From Actinopolyspora lacussalsi (lineage in GTDB: Bacteria > Actinomycetota > Actinomycetes > Mycobacteriales > Pseudonocardiaceae), in the NCBI GenBank assembly GCA_030803735.1, contig JAURUC010000001.1, positions 3,427,501 through 3,491,500 on the forward strand: DNA of 64,000 nt, written 5' to 3'. This document shows, piece after piece, positions 52,957 through 62,297 of the stretch; the stretch's first letter is position 1; each line of letters opens with the position of its first letter. Both the position numbers and the translations under genes were made by a program. The notes under the pieces were generated by a model. It saw only the letters and a list, made by a program, of their open reading frames with translations. It was not told the DNA's origin and did not search any database.

Positions 52957-54924
52957 TCAGCGACCGGTCTCCGGATCGCCGGTGTCCACGGGCGTGACCA
53001 CGGGGAAGTCCCGCCTGGGCTGCTCGACGAGGTCCGCGAGCGTTTCGAGGGCCGCGAGGTCGCCCTCGACGTGCACAGCACCGTTGACCACGTGCTCCCG
53101 GAAGTCGGCCGGGCGCGCGGCGATCCGGTTCAGCACGGCCCGGGGCAGCCGCAGCGTCAGTCCGGGTGCCGAGCCCGGCACGGGATTGCTCTCGTCGTGC
53201 ACGAGCGCCCCGTTGGACAGCACCGTGTGGCGCCGGACGTTCTCGTCCTCGACCTCCCACACGATGTGCGCCCGGCCGCGCGCGGCCCGGGGGCCGTTCA
53301 CCCGAACCGCGATGCTGTCGAAGAGCTGCGGCAGGCTCAGTGCTGCCAGCATGCCGCCGCCTCCCGAACGCGGCTGCGCGGCGGGTCCTCCCGTCCGGAG
53401 TTCGGCCGCCGCTGTCAGGAAGAAGTTGCGCCACGTGGCGTTCTCCGCGCCGTAGCCGAGCTGCTCCAGCGCGTCCGCCTGCAGCAGTCGCGCCCGCTCG
53501 TTGTCGGGTTCGGTGTGGACGACGTGGTTGACCACCTCGACGACCCACCGGTAGTCGCCTTCCGAGTAGCTCCGCTCGGCCATGCGCAGAACGTGCCCGG
53601 AGCCGCCCATGAAACGCACGTACCGGGTGGCGGCAGCGGTGGGTGGATGCGGCCACAGGTTGGCGGGGTTGCCGTCGAACCAGCCGACGTAGCGCTGGTA
53701 GACGGCCTTGACGTTGTGGCTGGTCGAGCCGTAGTAGCCGCGTGCGTGCCAGCTGTCCCGCAACGTCTCGGGCAGTTCCAGAGTCTCGGCGATCTCCGCG
53801 GGTCCGAGTCCCCGGTTCATCAGCCGGAGGGTCTGGTCGTGCAGGTAGGTGTAGAGGTCGCGCTGCAGCCCGAGGAACCGCACGATCCGTTCGGAGCCCC
53901 AGGTGGGCCAGTTGTGTCCCGCGAAGAGCACTTCCGAATCCGCGCCGAACAGCCGGATGGTCTCGGTGAGCGCCCGCGCCCAGGCGCGGGCGTCGCGCAC
54001 CGGGGCGCCGCGCAGTGTCCCCAGGTTGTGCTGGGTGTGGGTGGCGGTCTCGGCCACGCACAGCGCGGCGAAGTCGGGGAGGTGGAAGTTCAGCTCGGCC
54101 GGGGCCTCGGTGTCGGCGACCAGCTGGAAGACCATCCGCACCCCGTCGACGATGTGCTGCTGCCCCGTCCGTTCGATGTGGACGTTCGGCCGGACCAGGC
54201 TCACCCGCCCGGAGGACGTGCCCAGCCCGAGCCCCACCCCCACCTGGCCACGTGGGCCGGTGGGCAAGCCGGAGCCGTACATGAAACCGGCGCGCCGCGA
54301 CATCACCGGACCGGCGTAGACGTTCTCGTCCACGGCGTGCTCGGTGAAGCCCTCGGGCGCGATGACCTCGACATCCGCGAGTTCGCGGGCGCCGGAAGCG
54401 GTGAGCCCGAGCACCCCGCCGAAGTGGTCGACGTGGTTGTGGGTGAACACCACACCGGTGATCGGCCGGGGCCCCCGATGCCGCTGGTACAGCTCGAACG
54501 CCGCGCGAGCGGTCTCCACGCTGATCAGCGGATCCACCACGACGACGCCGCGTTCCCCCTCGACGAGGGTCATGTTGGACAGGTCGAAGCCGCGCACCTG
54601 GTAGACACCGGGCACGACCTCGAACAGCCCGGCCCTCGCCAGCAGCCGCGCCTGGCGCCACAGCGAGGGGTGCACCGAGTCCGGCGGTTCGGCTTCGAGG
54701 AAGCGGTACCGCTCGAAGTCCCACACGGTGCGCCCCTCGTCGTCGGTGACGGTGCGCTGCTCGGGCTCGGCCAGCAGTCCCCGCTCGGCGTCGGCGAGGT
54801 CCTCCCGGTTCGACCACGGCAGTGTCCCGGCCGCGCGACGGTGCGCGGCGATCACGTGTTCGCTGGGCGGCTTCGGCGCGCGCTCCGGAGAACGGCTCCC
54901 CTGCGTGGACTGCTCAGTGCTCAA
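52957..54924 (-). CDS. Alkylsulfatase (SdsA-like metallo-beta-lactamase fold)
   Basis: A 655-residue alkylsulfatase, which hydrolyses long alkyl sulfates to fatty alcohol and sulfate. The di-zinc motif THNHVDHFGG (His162, His164, Asp166, His167) marks the N-terminal catalytic domain. A central helical dimerisation domain (SYSEGDYRWVVEVVNHVVHTEPDN) and a C-terminal SCP2-like lipid-binding domain (RLPRAVLNRIAARPADFREHVV) follow. No signal peptide is seen. It overlaps the acyl-CoA dehydrogenase gene by 11 bases. Together with that gene and the ligase, it suggests use of alkyl sulfates as a carbon source. Confidence 0.9.
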   Translation of the reverse strand: MSTEQSTQGSRSPERAPKPPSEHVIAAHRRAAGTLPWSNREDLADAERGLLAEPEQRTVTDDEGRTVWDFERYRFLEAEPPDSVHPSLWRQARLLARAGLFEVVPGVYQVRGFDLSNMTLVEGERGVVVVDPLISVETARAAFELYQRHRGPRPITGVVFTHNHVDHFGGVLGLTASGARELADVEVIAPEGFTEHAVDENVYAGPVMSRRAGFMYGSGLPTGPRGQVGVGLGLGTSSGRVSLVRPNVHIERTGQQHIVDGVRMVFQLVADTEAPAELNFHLPDFAALCVAETATHTQHNLGTLRGAPVRDARAWARALTETIRLFGADSEVLFAGHNWPTWGSERIVRFLGLQRDLYTYLHDQTLRLMNRGLGPAEIAETLELPETLRDSWHARGYYGSTSHNVKAVYQRYVGWFDGNPANLWPHPPTAAATRYVRFMGGSGHVLRMAERSYSEGDYRWVVEVVNHVVHTEPDNERARLLQADALEQLGYGAENATWRNFFLTAAAELRTGGPAAQPRSGGGGMLAALSLPQLFDSIAVRVNGPRAARGRAHIVWEVEDENVRRHTVLSNGALVHDESNPVPGSAPGLTLRLPRAVLNRIAARPADFREHVVNGAVHVEGDLAALETLADLVEQPRRDFPVVTPVDTGDPETGR

Positions 54925-56095
54925 GTCGGGCCAGGCCTTTCGCGATGCCGTTGCGCTGGATCTCGGAGGTTCCGGTCAGCACGCGGAACATCCGGATCTT
55001 CCGGAACAGGTGCTCGATCTCGCTGCCCTGCGTGAGCCCCTCCTTGCCGTGGATCTGCACGGCCTCGTCCGCGATTCGGAAGGCCGACTCCGCGACGAAC
55101 AGCTTGCACATGAACGCTTCCGTTCGGACGTCCGCGCCGTTGTCCAGCGCCCGCAGCGCCTCGTAGGTCATGGAGCGCGCGGCGTAGAACTCGGCGGCCA
55201 TGTCCGCCAGCTTGTGCTGGATGGCCTGCAGTTCCAGCAGTGTCTGTCCATTGGCGACCTTCCGCGTCAGCGCCCGTTGTCGCGTGAGCGAGATGACGCG
55301 GCGGGTCGCGCCGAGCACGGTGGGGCAGTGCAACAACCTGTTGGTGGTCACGCGGCCGAGCGCGATGCGCATGCCCTCGCCCTCCGCGCCGAGCAGGTTC
55401 GCGGCTGGCACGAAGCAGTCCCGCAGCACGACGTCGCTCTCGATGTGCTCCCCGGACATCGGGGTATCACCGTCGAGCACGGTGCAGCCGGGGCTGTCCA
55501 GGTCGACGAGGAACGCGGAGAAGGAGTTCTCGGTGTCGTTCATGCGCGCGACGACGACGGCGAAGTCCGCGAAGGGACCCGCCGAGCTGAACACCTTGTG
55601 CCCGGTGATCCGGTAGCCGTCCCTCTCCGGCACCGCGGTCGTGCTCATCGAGCGGACGTCGGAGCCCGCTTCCTTCTCCGTCAGCGAGAAGCAGCAGGCC
55701 CGTTCCGCGCGCACCACGGGAAGCAGGTACTCCCGCAGCTGGTGCTCGGTCGCGTGCCGGAGCACGTCCCCGGCGCGCAGCGGACCGCCCATGTCGCCGA
55801 GCACGCTGTGGCCGAGCAGCCGTTCGCTGGCGCCCACCTCCTCCTTGAGCGCGGCGAGCGCCGTGAAGCTCAGCGCCTGACCGCCGTACTCGGTGGGCAG
55901 GTGTATGCCGTAGAAGCCGAGTTCACGGCTGCGCCGCCACACCGGTTCCAGGTCGGCACGGGTGAGTCGCCCCTCACGGGTGATGCCGCGGTGGTGCTCG
56001 TACTCGGCGAGCTCCCCCTCCAGGTAGTCCCGCAGCCGCTCGACCAGCGCGGACAGTTCGGTGTCGCCGTAGTCGGGACGCAGTGAGAATGTCAT
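54914..56095 (-). CDS. Acyl-CoA dehydrogenase
   Basis: A 393-residue FAD enzyme that makes the 2,3-double bond of acyl-CoA, passing electrons to ETF. CCFSLTEKEAGSDVRSM is signature 1. The C-terminal part (QIHGKEGLTQGSEIEHLFRKIRMFRVLTGTSEIQRNGIAK) includes the FAD-binding and catalytic helix region. It is the middle gene of the alkylsulfatase cluster, with the ligase 19 bases upstream. EtfD, elsewhere in this window, could be the final electron acceptor for such enzymes. Confidence 0.92.
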   Translation of the reverse strand: MTFSLRPDYGDTELSALVERLRDYLEGELAEYEHHRGITREGRLTRADLEPVWRRSRELGFYGIHLPTEYGGQALSFTALAALKEEVGASERLLGHSVLGDMGGPLRAGDVLRHATEHQLREYLLPVVRAERACCFSLTEKEAGSDVRSMSTTAVPERDGYRITGHKVFSSAGPFADFAVVVARMNDTENSFSAFLVDLDSPGCTVLDGDTPMSGEHIESDVVLRDCFVPAANLLGAEGEGMRIALGRVTTNRLLHCPTVLGATRRVISLTRQRALTRKVANGQTLLELQAIQHKLADMAAEFYAARSMTYEALRALDNGADVRTEAFMCKLFVAESAFRIADEAVQIHGKEGLTQGSEIEHLFRKIRMFRVLTGTSEIQRNGIAKGLARLEH

Positions 56096-56114
56096 GCTCG
56101 CTCTCCTGTTCCGC

Positions 56115-57722
56115 TCAGTTGACCCGACGTTCCGCCGCGGCCCAGTACGGTTCGCGCACCGCCTTGCGGTCGGTCTTGCCGTTGCGGTTCCGGGGGAGTT
56201 CGGGCAGGAAGTCGACCGATCGTGGTTTCTTGAACCGGTCGAGGTGCTCGGCGCAGAACTCGATCAGCTCGTCGGCGCTCGGATCGTGGCCCGCGCGCGG
56301 GACCACCACCGCCTTGACGGCCTCGCCCCACTTCTCGTCGGGAACACCGACCACGCACACCTCGCCGACCGAGGGGTGTTCGTGCAGGGCGGCCTCCACC
56401 TCGGTGCAGTAGATGTTGAACCCGCCGGAGATGATCATGTCCTTCTTGCGGTCCACGATGAACAGGTAGCCGTCCTCGCGCATCCAGGCGAGATCGCCGG
56501 TGTGCACCCAGCCGTCGCGGAAGGTGCGTGCGGACAGCTCGGGCTCGTTCCAGTACCCGGGCACGCAGTCGGGACCGCGGGCGACGATCTCGCCGATCTC
56601 GCCCGGGGGGAGTTCCGCGCCGTGCTCGTCCACGACGCGGATCTCCGTGTCGTAGGCGGCGCGGCCGCAGGAGCGCAGCAGTTCGGGGTCCTCGGTGGTG
56701 GCCGCCGCGATCTCCTCGCTGGTCAGGCCGGTTATCACGCTGGTGGTCTCGGCCAGGCCGTATCCCTGCGCCACCACGGGGCCGAACAGGGTGACGGCCT
56801 CCCGCAGCGTTCGCGGTGAGACCGGTGCGCCTCCGACGCGGACACTGGTCAGGCTGGACAGATCGCGCTCCGCCGCTCGGGGGTGTTCGAGCACCATGCC
56901 GAGCATGGCGGGCACGAGGAAGGTGGCGGTGATGCGCTCCCGCTCCACCGTGTCCAGGAACGATTCCGGACTCCACGCTGGCAGGATGTGTGTGGTACTG
57001 CCGCCGAAGACTCCGCTGAGCAACCCCATCCCGGTGGCGTGGGTGATCGGTCCGCACGCCAGGTAGCGGGTGTCGCCTCCGGGGCGGGAATCCCCGCTCA
57101 TCAGCTGCTTGCGCATGTTGGCCAGCCGGTTGCCGAAGGTCTGCACGGCGGCCTTGAGCGTGCCGGTGGAGCCGGAGGTGAAGTTCAGCACCGCGACCTC
57201 GTCCGGATCGACCTCGACGGCCACGGGATCGGCGCTTCCCTCGGCGATGAGCTGCTCGTAGGACCACACTCCGGTTGCCGGAGTGGTTTCCGGGATGGTT
57301 CCCGCCGTGTCGGGGGTGTCACCGGGATCGTCGTCGAGCTGGACGGGGACGCACCCGTTACCGGCGTCCGAGACGGCGTCGAGCGCGACCTGCCGGTGCG
57401 CCGCGTCGAAGACGAGGACCCGCACCGACGCGTCCCGCAGGATGTGTCCGATCTCGTCCCGGCCGAGACGCGCGTTGATCGGAACGCGGGTCGTTCCCGC
57501 CTTGTAGAGGCCGAACTCGACCTCGACCAGCTCGCCGCGGTTCCACGCCAGTGCGGCCACCGCCTCGCCCCTGCCCACGCCGAGAGCTCCGGCGAGCGCG
57601 GCGGCCAGCCGGTTGGCCCGGTCCTCGAACTCCCGGTAGGTCCAGTCGCGATCACCGCAGACCAGCGCCGGCCTGTCCGGCCAGTACCGGGCGCTGCGGC
57701 TCAGGTACGTGCCAAGGTTCAT
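56115..57722 (-). CDS. Long-chain acyl-CoA ligase (AMP-forming)
   Basis: A protein of about 535 residues in the ANL superfamily. The P-loop NFTSGSTGTLKAA binds ATP. GYGLAETTSV is motif A5, and DGWVHTGDLAWMREDGYLFIVDRKKD is A7-A8. The catalytic Lys region is KTDRKAVREPYW at the end. It activates a fatty or aromatic acid as acyl-CoA. The start is uncertain: three GTG codons (57734, 57731, 57728) precede the ATG at 57722, and GAGAG fits 57728 best. It begins the leftward operon and is divergent from tetR, whose product probably controls it. Confidence 0.9.
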   Translation of the reverse strand: MNLGTYLSRSARYWPDRPALVCGDRDWTYREFEDRANRLAAALAGALGVGRGEAVAALAWNRGELVEVEFGLYKAGTTRVPINARLGRDEIGHILRDASVRVLVFDAAHRQVALDAVSDAGNGCVPVQLDDDPGDTPDTAGTIPETTPATGVWSYEQLIAEGSADPVAVEVDPDEVAVLNFTSGSTGTLKAAVQTFGNRLANMRKQLMSGDSRPGGDTRYLACGPITHATGMGLLSGVFGGSTTHILPAWSPESFLDTVERERITATFLVPAMLGMVLEHPRAAERDLSSLTSVRVGGAPVSPRTLREAVTLFGPVVAQGYGLAETTSVITGLTSEEIAAATTEDPELLRSCGRAAYDTEIRVVDEHGAELPPGEIGEIVARGPDCVPGYWNEPELSARTFRDGWVHTGDLAWMREDGYLFIVDRKKDMIISGGFNIYCTEVEAALHEHPSVGEVCVVGVPDEKWGEAVKAVVVPRAGHDPSADELIEFCAEHLDRFKKPRSVDFLPELPRNRNGKTDRKAVREPYWAAAERRVN

Positions 57723-57749
57723 CGACACCACCACTCTCGTTAAAAGACA

Positions 57750-57780
57750 TTCTGAATATTTTCATACACTCTGTTCAGAA
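57750..57780. promoter_or_regulatory. Inverted repeat in the divergent ligase/TetR region
   Basis: TTCTGAA (57750-57756) and TTCAGAA (57774-57780) are perfect inverted copies 17 bases apart in an AT-rich patch between the ligase gene and tetR. It is the best candidate for the TetR operator. Confidence 0.6.
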
Positions 57781-57874
57781 ACAGTGCGGCTGTCAAGCTT
57801 TCCTACACTGGTCCGGCTGTGCGCGGCGTCCCGACGTGGAGTCGCCGCGCGGACGACGGGGACGAGAGGAACCG

Positions 57875-58471
57875 ATGGCCGAGGACAGGCGCACCAAGCG
57901 AACCCGGCGCGCACTCAGCGACGCACTGGTGGCGCTGGTGCTGGAACGCGGCTTCACCGCGATCACCGTGGAGGACATAGCCGAACGCGCCGACGCGGCG
58001 CGCGCCACCTTCTACAGCCACTTCCAGGGCAAGGAGGACCTGTTCAGCAGAGTGACCTCCGACCTGGTGACGGAACTGGCCGAACGGATGCAGCCGGCCG
58101 TCACCGAGAGCGCGATCGGCTTCACCGGCAAACCACTGCTCGAACTGCTGCGGCACGCCAGGGACGAGCGGGACAGATACCGGATCGTGCTGCGCGGGGA
58201 AGGCGACGGCAAACCGCTGCAGATGTTCACCGACTCGCTGGCGCGGGCCACGAGCGAGCAGTTCCGGCTGCGCGCCGAACGCAACGGGGTCACCCCGCGC
58301 ATCGACTCCGAGCTGCTGGCCCGGGTGTGGGTCGGCGAGCAACTCGCCGTACTGCGCTGGTGGGTCGAGCACGACGCTCCGCCGATGCCCGCCGAGGAGG
58401 TCACCCGGATGCTGCTCGAACTCGCCGTGCACGGCCGCTACTGGGCCAGCGGGTTCGACACCCCCACCTGA
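57875..58471 (+). CDS. TetR-family regulator
   Basis: A 198-residue protein. The helix-turn-helix (RGFTAITVEDIAERADAARATFYSHFQGKEDLF) covers residues 28-60. The C-terminal helices bind ligand and form the dimer (VWVGEQLAVLRWWVEHDAP). The ATG at 57875 follows GAGAGGA. It is divergent from the acyl-CoA ligase operon and likely represses it, perhaps sensing an acyl-CoA. Confidence 0.92.
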   Translation: MAEDRRTKRTRRALSDALVALVLERGFTAITVEDIAERADAARATFYSHFQGKEDLFSRVTSDLVTELAERMQPAVTESAIGFTGKPLLELLRHARDERDRYRIVLRGEGDGKPLQMFTDSLARATSEQFRLRAERNGVTPRIDSELLARVWVGEQLAVLRWWVEHDAPPMPAEEVTRMLLELAVHGRYWASGFDTPT

Positions 58472-58625
58472 ACCGGCTACGACCGGGAAAAACGCGGAGA
58501 ACTCGACCCCGGCCGCGCACCGGCACCGAAGGTGGTCCCGAGATCGGTGCTCGTTCATCGCCGGATCCGCACCTCTTGAACCAACGGGCAATGCGCTCTA
58601 CAGTCATGTGCGCGTCGTCACTTAA

Positions 58626-58640
58626 TGGACAAACTGTCCA
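58626..58640. promoter_or_regulatory. Palindrome before the MFS gene
   Basis: TGGACA-AAC-TGTCCA is a perfect 6-bp dyad with a 3-base centre, about 50 bases before the MFS start. It resembles TetR- or GntR-type operators. Which regulator binds is unknown. Confidence 0.55.
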
Positions 58641-58689
58641 ATAACGGTGCTGGAAGTTCCGCGCACCGTGGTTCAGTAAGGAGCGGCCG

Positions 58690-60135
58690 ATGACCGCATC
58701 AGCCCGGGGTCCCTCCGCGGCCGAGTTGCTCGCCCGGCTCGATCGTCTTCCCCAGTCGAAACCGCACCGCCGACTCATGCTGCAGGGCGGGATGGGACAC
58801 CTCTTCGAGGCATACGACGGGGTGCTGCTCGGCTACGCGGCATCGGCCGTGGTGACGATCTGGGCACTGGACTCCACTGTGGCCGGATGGCTGCTGGCGT
58901 CGGTGTTCATCGGCTACCTGATCGGCTCGCTGCTGGCCGGAGTGCTCGCGGACTGGATCGGGCGCCGTCGGGTGCTGATGTACGCGCTGTTCGTCTACGT
59001 GGTGTTCACGCTGCTGGCGGCCACGGCCTCCGGCCCCGGGGAGCTGATCCTGTGGCGCGTGCTGAGCGGCATCGGGATCGGGGCCGAGGCCACGACGATC
59101 GTGCCCTACATCTCGGAGTTCCTGCCGCGCCGCAACCGGGGTCGCAGCATCGGCAGGACGATGATGTTCCTCGGCGTCGGCCACGCGCTCGCCGGGTTGA
59201 CGGCGGTCCTGGTGATCAGCCCCCAGCCGGAACCGGGCTGGCGGATCGCCTGCCTGAGCGGTGCGCTGCCGGTGCTGCTCCTGCTGTGGTGGCGCCGGAC
59301 GATGGTGGAGTCACCGCGGTTCCTGATCGACAAGGGACGTATCGACGAGGCCCGGGAGATCGTCGAGCGGATCGAGCGGGAGACCGCCGAAGCCGGGGAC
59401 GCGGTACCCGCGCCACCGGAGAAAGGAGCCATCGGAAGCGAAGGGGCCGGGGGAGGCGAGGACGAGCGCTCGTACCACGGGACCAACCCGCTCCGCCGCA
59501 TGGCGGCGCTGTGGGGTCCGGGAATGGCGCGGCGTAGCACGGTGGTGTGCCTGCTGTGGTTCGCCTTTCAAGCCGCGCAGTACGGCTACGGAACCTGGCT
59601 GCCCACCCTGCTCGTGCTGAAGGGCTTCACGATCTCCACGAGCTTCGCCTTCGCGATGGCGGGAGCGGTCGCCCAGATTCCCGGTTACTACCTGGCGGCG
59701 TCGATCAGCGAACGCCTGGATCGCAAGTGGACGATCGTGATCTTCCTGATGGGCAGTGTCGGTTGCGCGGCGGCACTCGGCACGGCCGGTGACGCGACGA
59801 GCATCTTCTGCTTCAACATCGCGCTGTCGTTCTGCATGAACGGGGTGGCGTCACCGCTCTACGCCTACACGACGGAGATCTACCCGACGGGGATCCGGAC
59901 GAGCGGTATGGGCATGGCCAGCGCGATGGCACGGGTCGGAGCGATCCTGGCGCCCGTGGTGATCGGTTACGTCCAGGCGGATCTCGGTTTCGGCGGGGTG
60001 TTCGCGATGCTCTGCGGCCTGCTGTTCTTCGGTTCCGTGATACTCGCGGTGTTCGGTCTGCGCACGGCGGGACGAAGCCTCGAAGGTCTGGAGGCGCCCG
60101 GGCGCTCCCGGCCCGGCGATTTCGCGAGAAATTGA
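58690..60135 (+). CDS. MFS transporter of organic or aromatic acids
   Basis: A 481-residue protein with twelve membrane helices. EAYDGVLLGY in helix 1, GVLADWIGRRRVLMY after helix 2, and YTTEIYPTGIRTSGMGMASAMARVGAILAPV in the C-half match the aromatic acid/metabolite symporter subgroup (NiaP-, BenK-like). A long, charged central loop (RIERETAEAGDAVPAPPEKG) divides the halves. It probably imports a carboxylic acid with protons. The location next to the alkylsulfatase/ligase cluster suggests the substrate feeds that route. Confidence 0.9.
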   Translation: MTASARGPSAAELLARLDRLPQSKPHRRLMLQGGMGHLFEAYDGVLLGYAASAVVTIWALDSTVAGWLLASVFIGYLIGSLLAGVLADWIGRRRVLMYALFVYVVFTLLAATASGPGELILWRVLSGIGIGAEATTIVPYISEFLPRRNRGRSIGRTMMFLGVGHALAGLTAVLVISPQPEPGWRIACLSGALPVLLLLWWRRTMVESPRFLIDKGRIDEAREIVERIERETAEAGDAVPAPPEKGAIGSEGAGGGEDERSYHGTNPLRRMAALWGPGMARRSTVVCLLWFAFQAAQYGYGTWLPTLLVLKGFTISTSFAFAMAGAVAQIPGYYLAASISERLDRKWTIVIFLMGSVGCAAALGTAGDATSIFCFNIALSFCMNGVASPLYAYTTEIYPTGIRTSGMGMASAMARVGAILAPVVIGYVQADLGFGGVFAMLCGLLFFGSVILAVFGLRTAGRSLEGLEAPGRSRPGDFARN

Positions 60136-60201
60136 CAGCGCGGTGGCGCGACGACCGACCGTCGCGCTTCACAACCCACGACATCCGACGAGAGGGCTGA
60201 A

Positions 60202-60696
60202 TTGTCGAGACCACCGAACAGCGGGATCACCGTGTCCGCGGCAGACGTCGAAGCGCCGGAAAGCGTGGTTCTGCTGCGCGAGTACTTCGCGGAGATGACC
60301 GCCCGCTATATCGGTAGGCGGCCCACCGACTCCGAGATCGAATCGGCGATGGCCGAGGATCCGAGCGCCGACCTTTCGGGCGATACCGGACGCTTCCTCG
60401 TAGCGCGCGAGAACGGACGCGCGGTGGGCTGTGTCGGTCTCCGGCACCACGACGAGCACACCGGGGAACTCACCAGGATGTTCGTGGTCGAGCCGAGCAG
60501 GGGACAAGGCTTGGGCGTGTCGCTGCTGCGCGCCGCCGAGCGAACCGCCGTGGAGCTGGGTATGCGGGCGATCCGGCTCGACACTCGCGGCGACCTGGTG
60601 GAAGCCCGGAAGCTCTACGCGGCCAACGGCTACGAGGAGATCGAACCGTACTCCGACGCGCTGTACGCGGACCACTGGTTCGAGAAACGGCTGTGA
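60202..60696 (+). CDS. GNAT-family N-acetyltransferase
   Basis: A 164-residue GNAT. Motif A, the acetyl-CoA loop, is MFVVEPSRGQGLGVSLLRAAE. ARKLYAANGYEEIEPYSD is motif B with the catalytic tyrosine. It transfers an acetyl group to an amine on an unknown substrate. The TTG at 60202 has GAGAGGG upstream; the GTG at 60232 is an alternative. Confidence 0.88.
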   Translation: MSRPPNSGITVSAADVEAPESVVLLREYFAEMTARYIGRRPTDSEIESAMAEDPSADLSGDTGRFLVARENGRAVGCVGLRHHDEHTGELTRMFVVEPSRGQGLGVSLLRAAERTAVELGMRAIRLDTRGDLVEARKLYAANGYEEIEPYSDALYADHWFEKRL

Positions 60697-60813
60697 GCCA
60701 GGGCCGCTCGCACATTCCCAGGGGAAATACCGCGCACCGCGTATTGACAGCCGCCCTCGCCAGGAGCGGAAACTGCGGGTGAGTAGTCCGCCACGAAGGC
60801 TGGTGAGACGATC

Positions 60814-61473
60814 ATGACTACTTCGACCATTCAGAACTGGCATCTCAAGGGCGTGTGGTTCGACGCGTGCAAGTGCGCGATCCCCTGCCCCTGCTCGTTC
60901 GCCCAACCTCCCACCTACGGTGACTGCAGCGGCATCCTGCTCTGGCACGTCAGCGAGGGCAATTACGGCGACACCGCGCTGGACGGGCTCAACGTCACGA
61001 TGCTCGGCTCCTTCACCGGAAACCCCTGGGAAGGAACCCACACCGACCCTTACGCCGCCGTGTTCATCGACGAGCGCGGCGACGAGGACCAGCGGCAGGC
61101 CCTGCAACTGATCTTCGGCGGCGAGGCCGGCGGCTGGCCCGCCGAGTTCGGCGCGATGTTCGGCCCGGAGATCCTCGGCATGGAGTTCTCCCCCATCGAA
61201 GCATCGTTCGAGGAGAACTTCGCCCGGTGGAGCGTGCGCGTACCCGGCAGGGCCGAGGCGGAAGTGGAGGCGCTGACCGGCCCCACGACGAGCGAGGGGA
61301 GCCTGGTGGAGGTCCACAACCTGCCCGGTGCCGAAGTCGGGCCCGGCCAACCACCCGCCGTCTGGGGCAAAGCCGTCAGCGACCACGCCGACGCCTTCGG
61401 GTTCCAGTGGGACCGGTCCGGTTACTCCAGCAAGCTCATCCCCTTCGAGTGGTCGGGACCGGACGCGAAGTGA
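60814..61473 (+). CDS. DUF1326 protein
   Basis: A 219-residue soluble protein. The N-terminal motif FDACKCAIPCPCSFAQ (four cysteines) and the beta-rich body typical of DUF1326 are clear. The cysteines look suited to metal binding. It is encoded just before a DUF2182 membrane protein, with a four-base overlap (GTGA). The pairing recurs in bacteria, and no biochemical function is established to my knowledge. Confidence 0.9.
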   Translation: MTTSTIQNWHLKGVWFDACKCAIPCPCSFAQPPTYGDCSGILLWHVSEGNYGDTALDGLNVTMLGSFTGNPWEGTHTDPYAAVFIDERGDEDQRQALQLIFGGEAGGWPAEFGAMFGPEILGMEFSPIEASFEENFARWSVRVPGRAEAEVEALTGPTTSEGSLVEVHNLPGAEVGPGQPPAVWGKAVSDHADAFGFQWDRSGYSSKLIPFEWSGPDAK

Positions 61474-62279
61474 CGAGCCGGGCCGGGTCTCGTGGTTTCC
61501 CGGGACCGGGTTGGTTGTCCGGAACGGAAGTCCTGCTGGCGGTCGTGCTGCTCGTCTTCACCGCGCTGGCCTGGCTGCTGACGCACAACCTGGCCACGCC
61601 GGGGATGCGACTGGGCATCCTGACCGGGATGCGGCCGATGGCCCCTTCCGGTTTCGAATGGACCCGGTTCGGATTCTTCCTGTTCACCTGGCTGATCATG
61701 ATGACGGCGATGATGCTGCCCGGCATCACGCCGTTCACCATCGGCGTGAGCAGACTGCTCCGGAACCGACGCGCGGGCACTGGCAGCGTCCCGGCACTGG
61801 TCATCGGCTACCTGCTCGCGTGGCTGCTGACGGGGCTGGCGGCCTACGCGTGCCTGCGTGCCTTCGACGCGCTGGCGATGGCGGGCAGCGCGACGGCGGC
61901 ACGTTCGGGAGCCGGCGTGCTGGTGGCTGCCGGGCTGTTCCAGTTCACCCCGCTGAAGCAGTGGTGCCTGGTGCACTGCCGGTCACCGATGGCACTGCTG
62001 ATGCGGCACGGGCAGCGGGCTGTCCGCAGCAGACGCGGTGCGCTGCTGGTGGGTTGCGGGCACGGTGCCTATTGCATCGGCTGCTGCTGGGCCCTGATGG
62101 TCGTGCTGCTGGCCGCGGGCATGATGAGCCTCGTCTGGATGGCCGGTGTCACCGCCGTGATCACCGTCGAGAAGGTACTGCCTTACGGCAGGCAGGCCAG
62201 TTACGCGGTCGGAGCGCTCCTGATCGGGGCCGGTCTCGTCCTGCTGGTCCTGCCCGGGCTGGTCGGCACGGTCGCGTAG
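61470..62279 (+). CDS. DUF2182 integral membrane protein
   Basis: A 269-residue protein with about seven membrane helices. It has the DUF2182 signatures WLIMMTAMMLPG in helix 2, FTPLKQWCLVHCRSP in the middle loop, and GCGHGAYCIGCCWALM, with cysteines and histidines lining the membrane. These suggest a metal-binding or metal-transport role. The GTG start overlaps the DUF1326 stop. The two proteins most likely act together. Confidence 0.9.
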   Translation: MTSRAGSRGFPGPGWLSGTEVLLAVVLLVFTALAWLLTHNLATPGMRLGILTGMRPMAPSGFEWTRFGFFLFTWLIMMTAMMLPGITPFTIGVSRLLRNRRAGTGSVPALVIGYLLAWLLTGLAAYACLRAFDALAMAGSATAARSGAGVLVAAGLFQFTPLKQWCLVHCRSPMALLMRHGQRAVRSRRGALLVGCGHGAYCIGCCWALMVVLLAAGMMSLVWMAGVTAVITVEKVLPYGRQASYAVGALLIGAGLVLLVLPGLVGTVA

Positions 62280-62297
62280 CTCGCCGGTGCTCGGCGC

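Noticed and set aside
52702..55035. A 777-residue frame opposite the alkylsulfatase gene
   Set aside because: It is an antisense shadow; the opposite strand encodes a complete conserved enzyme.
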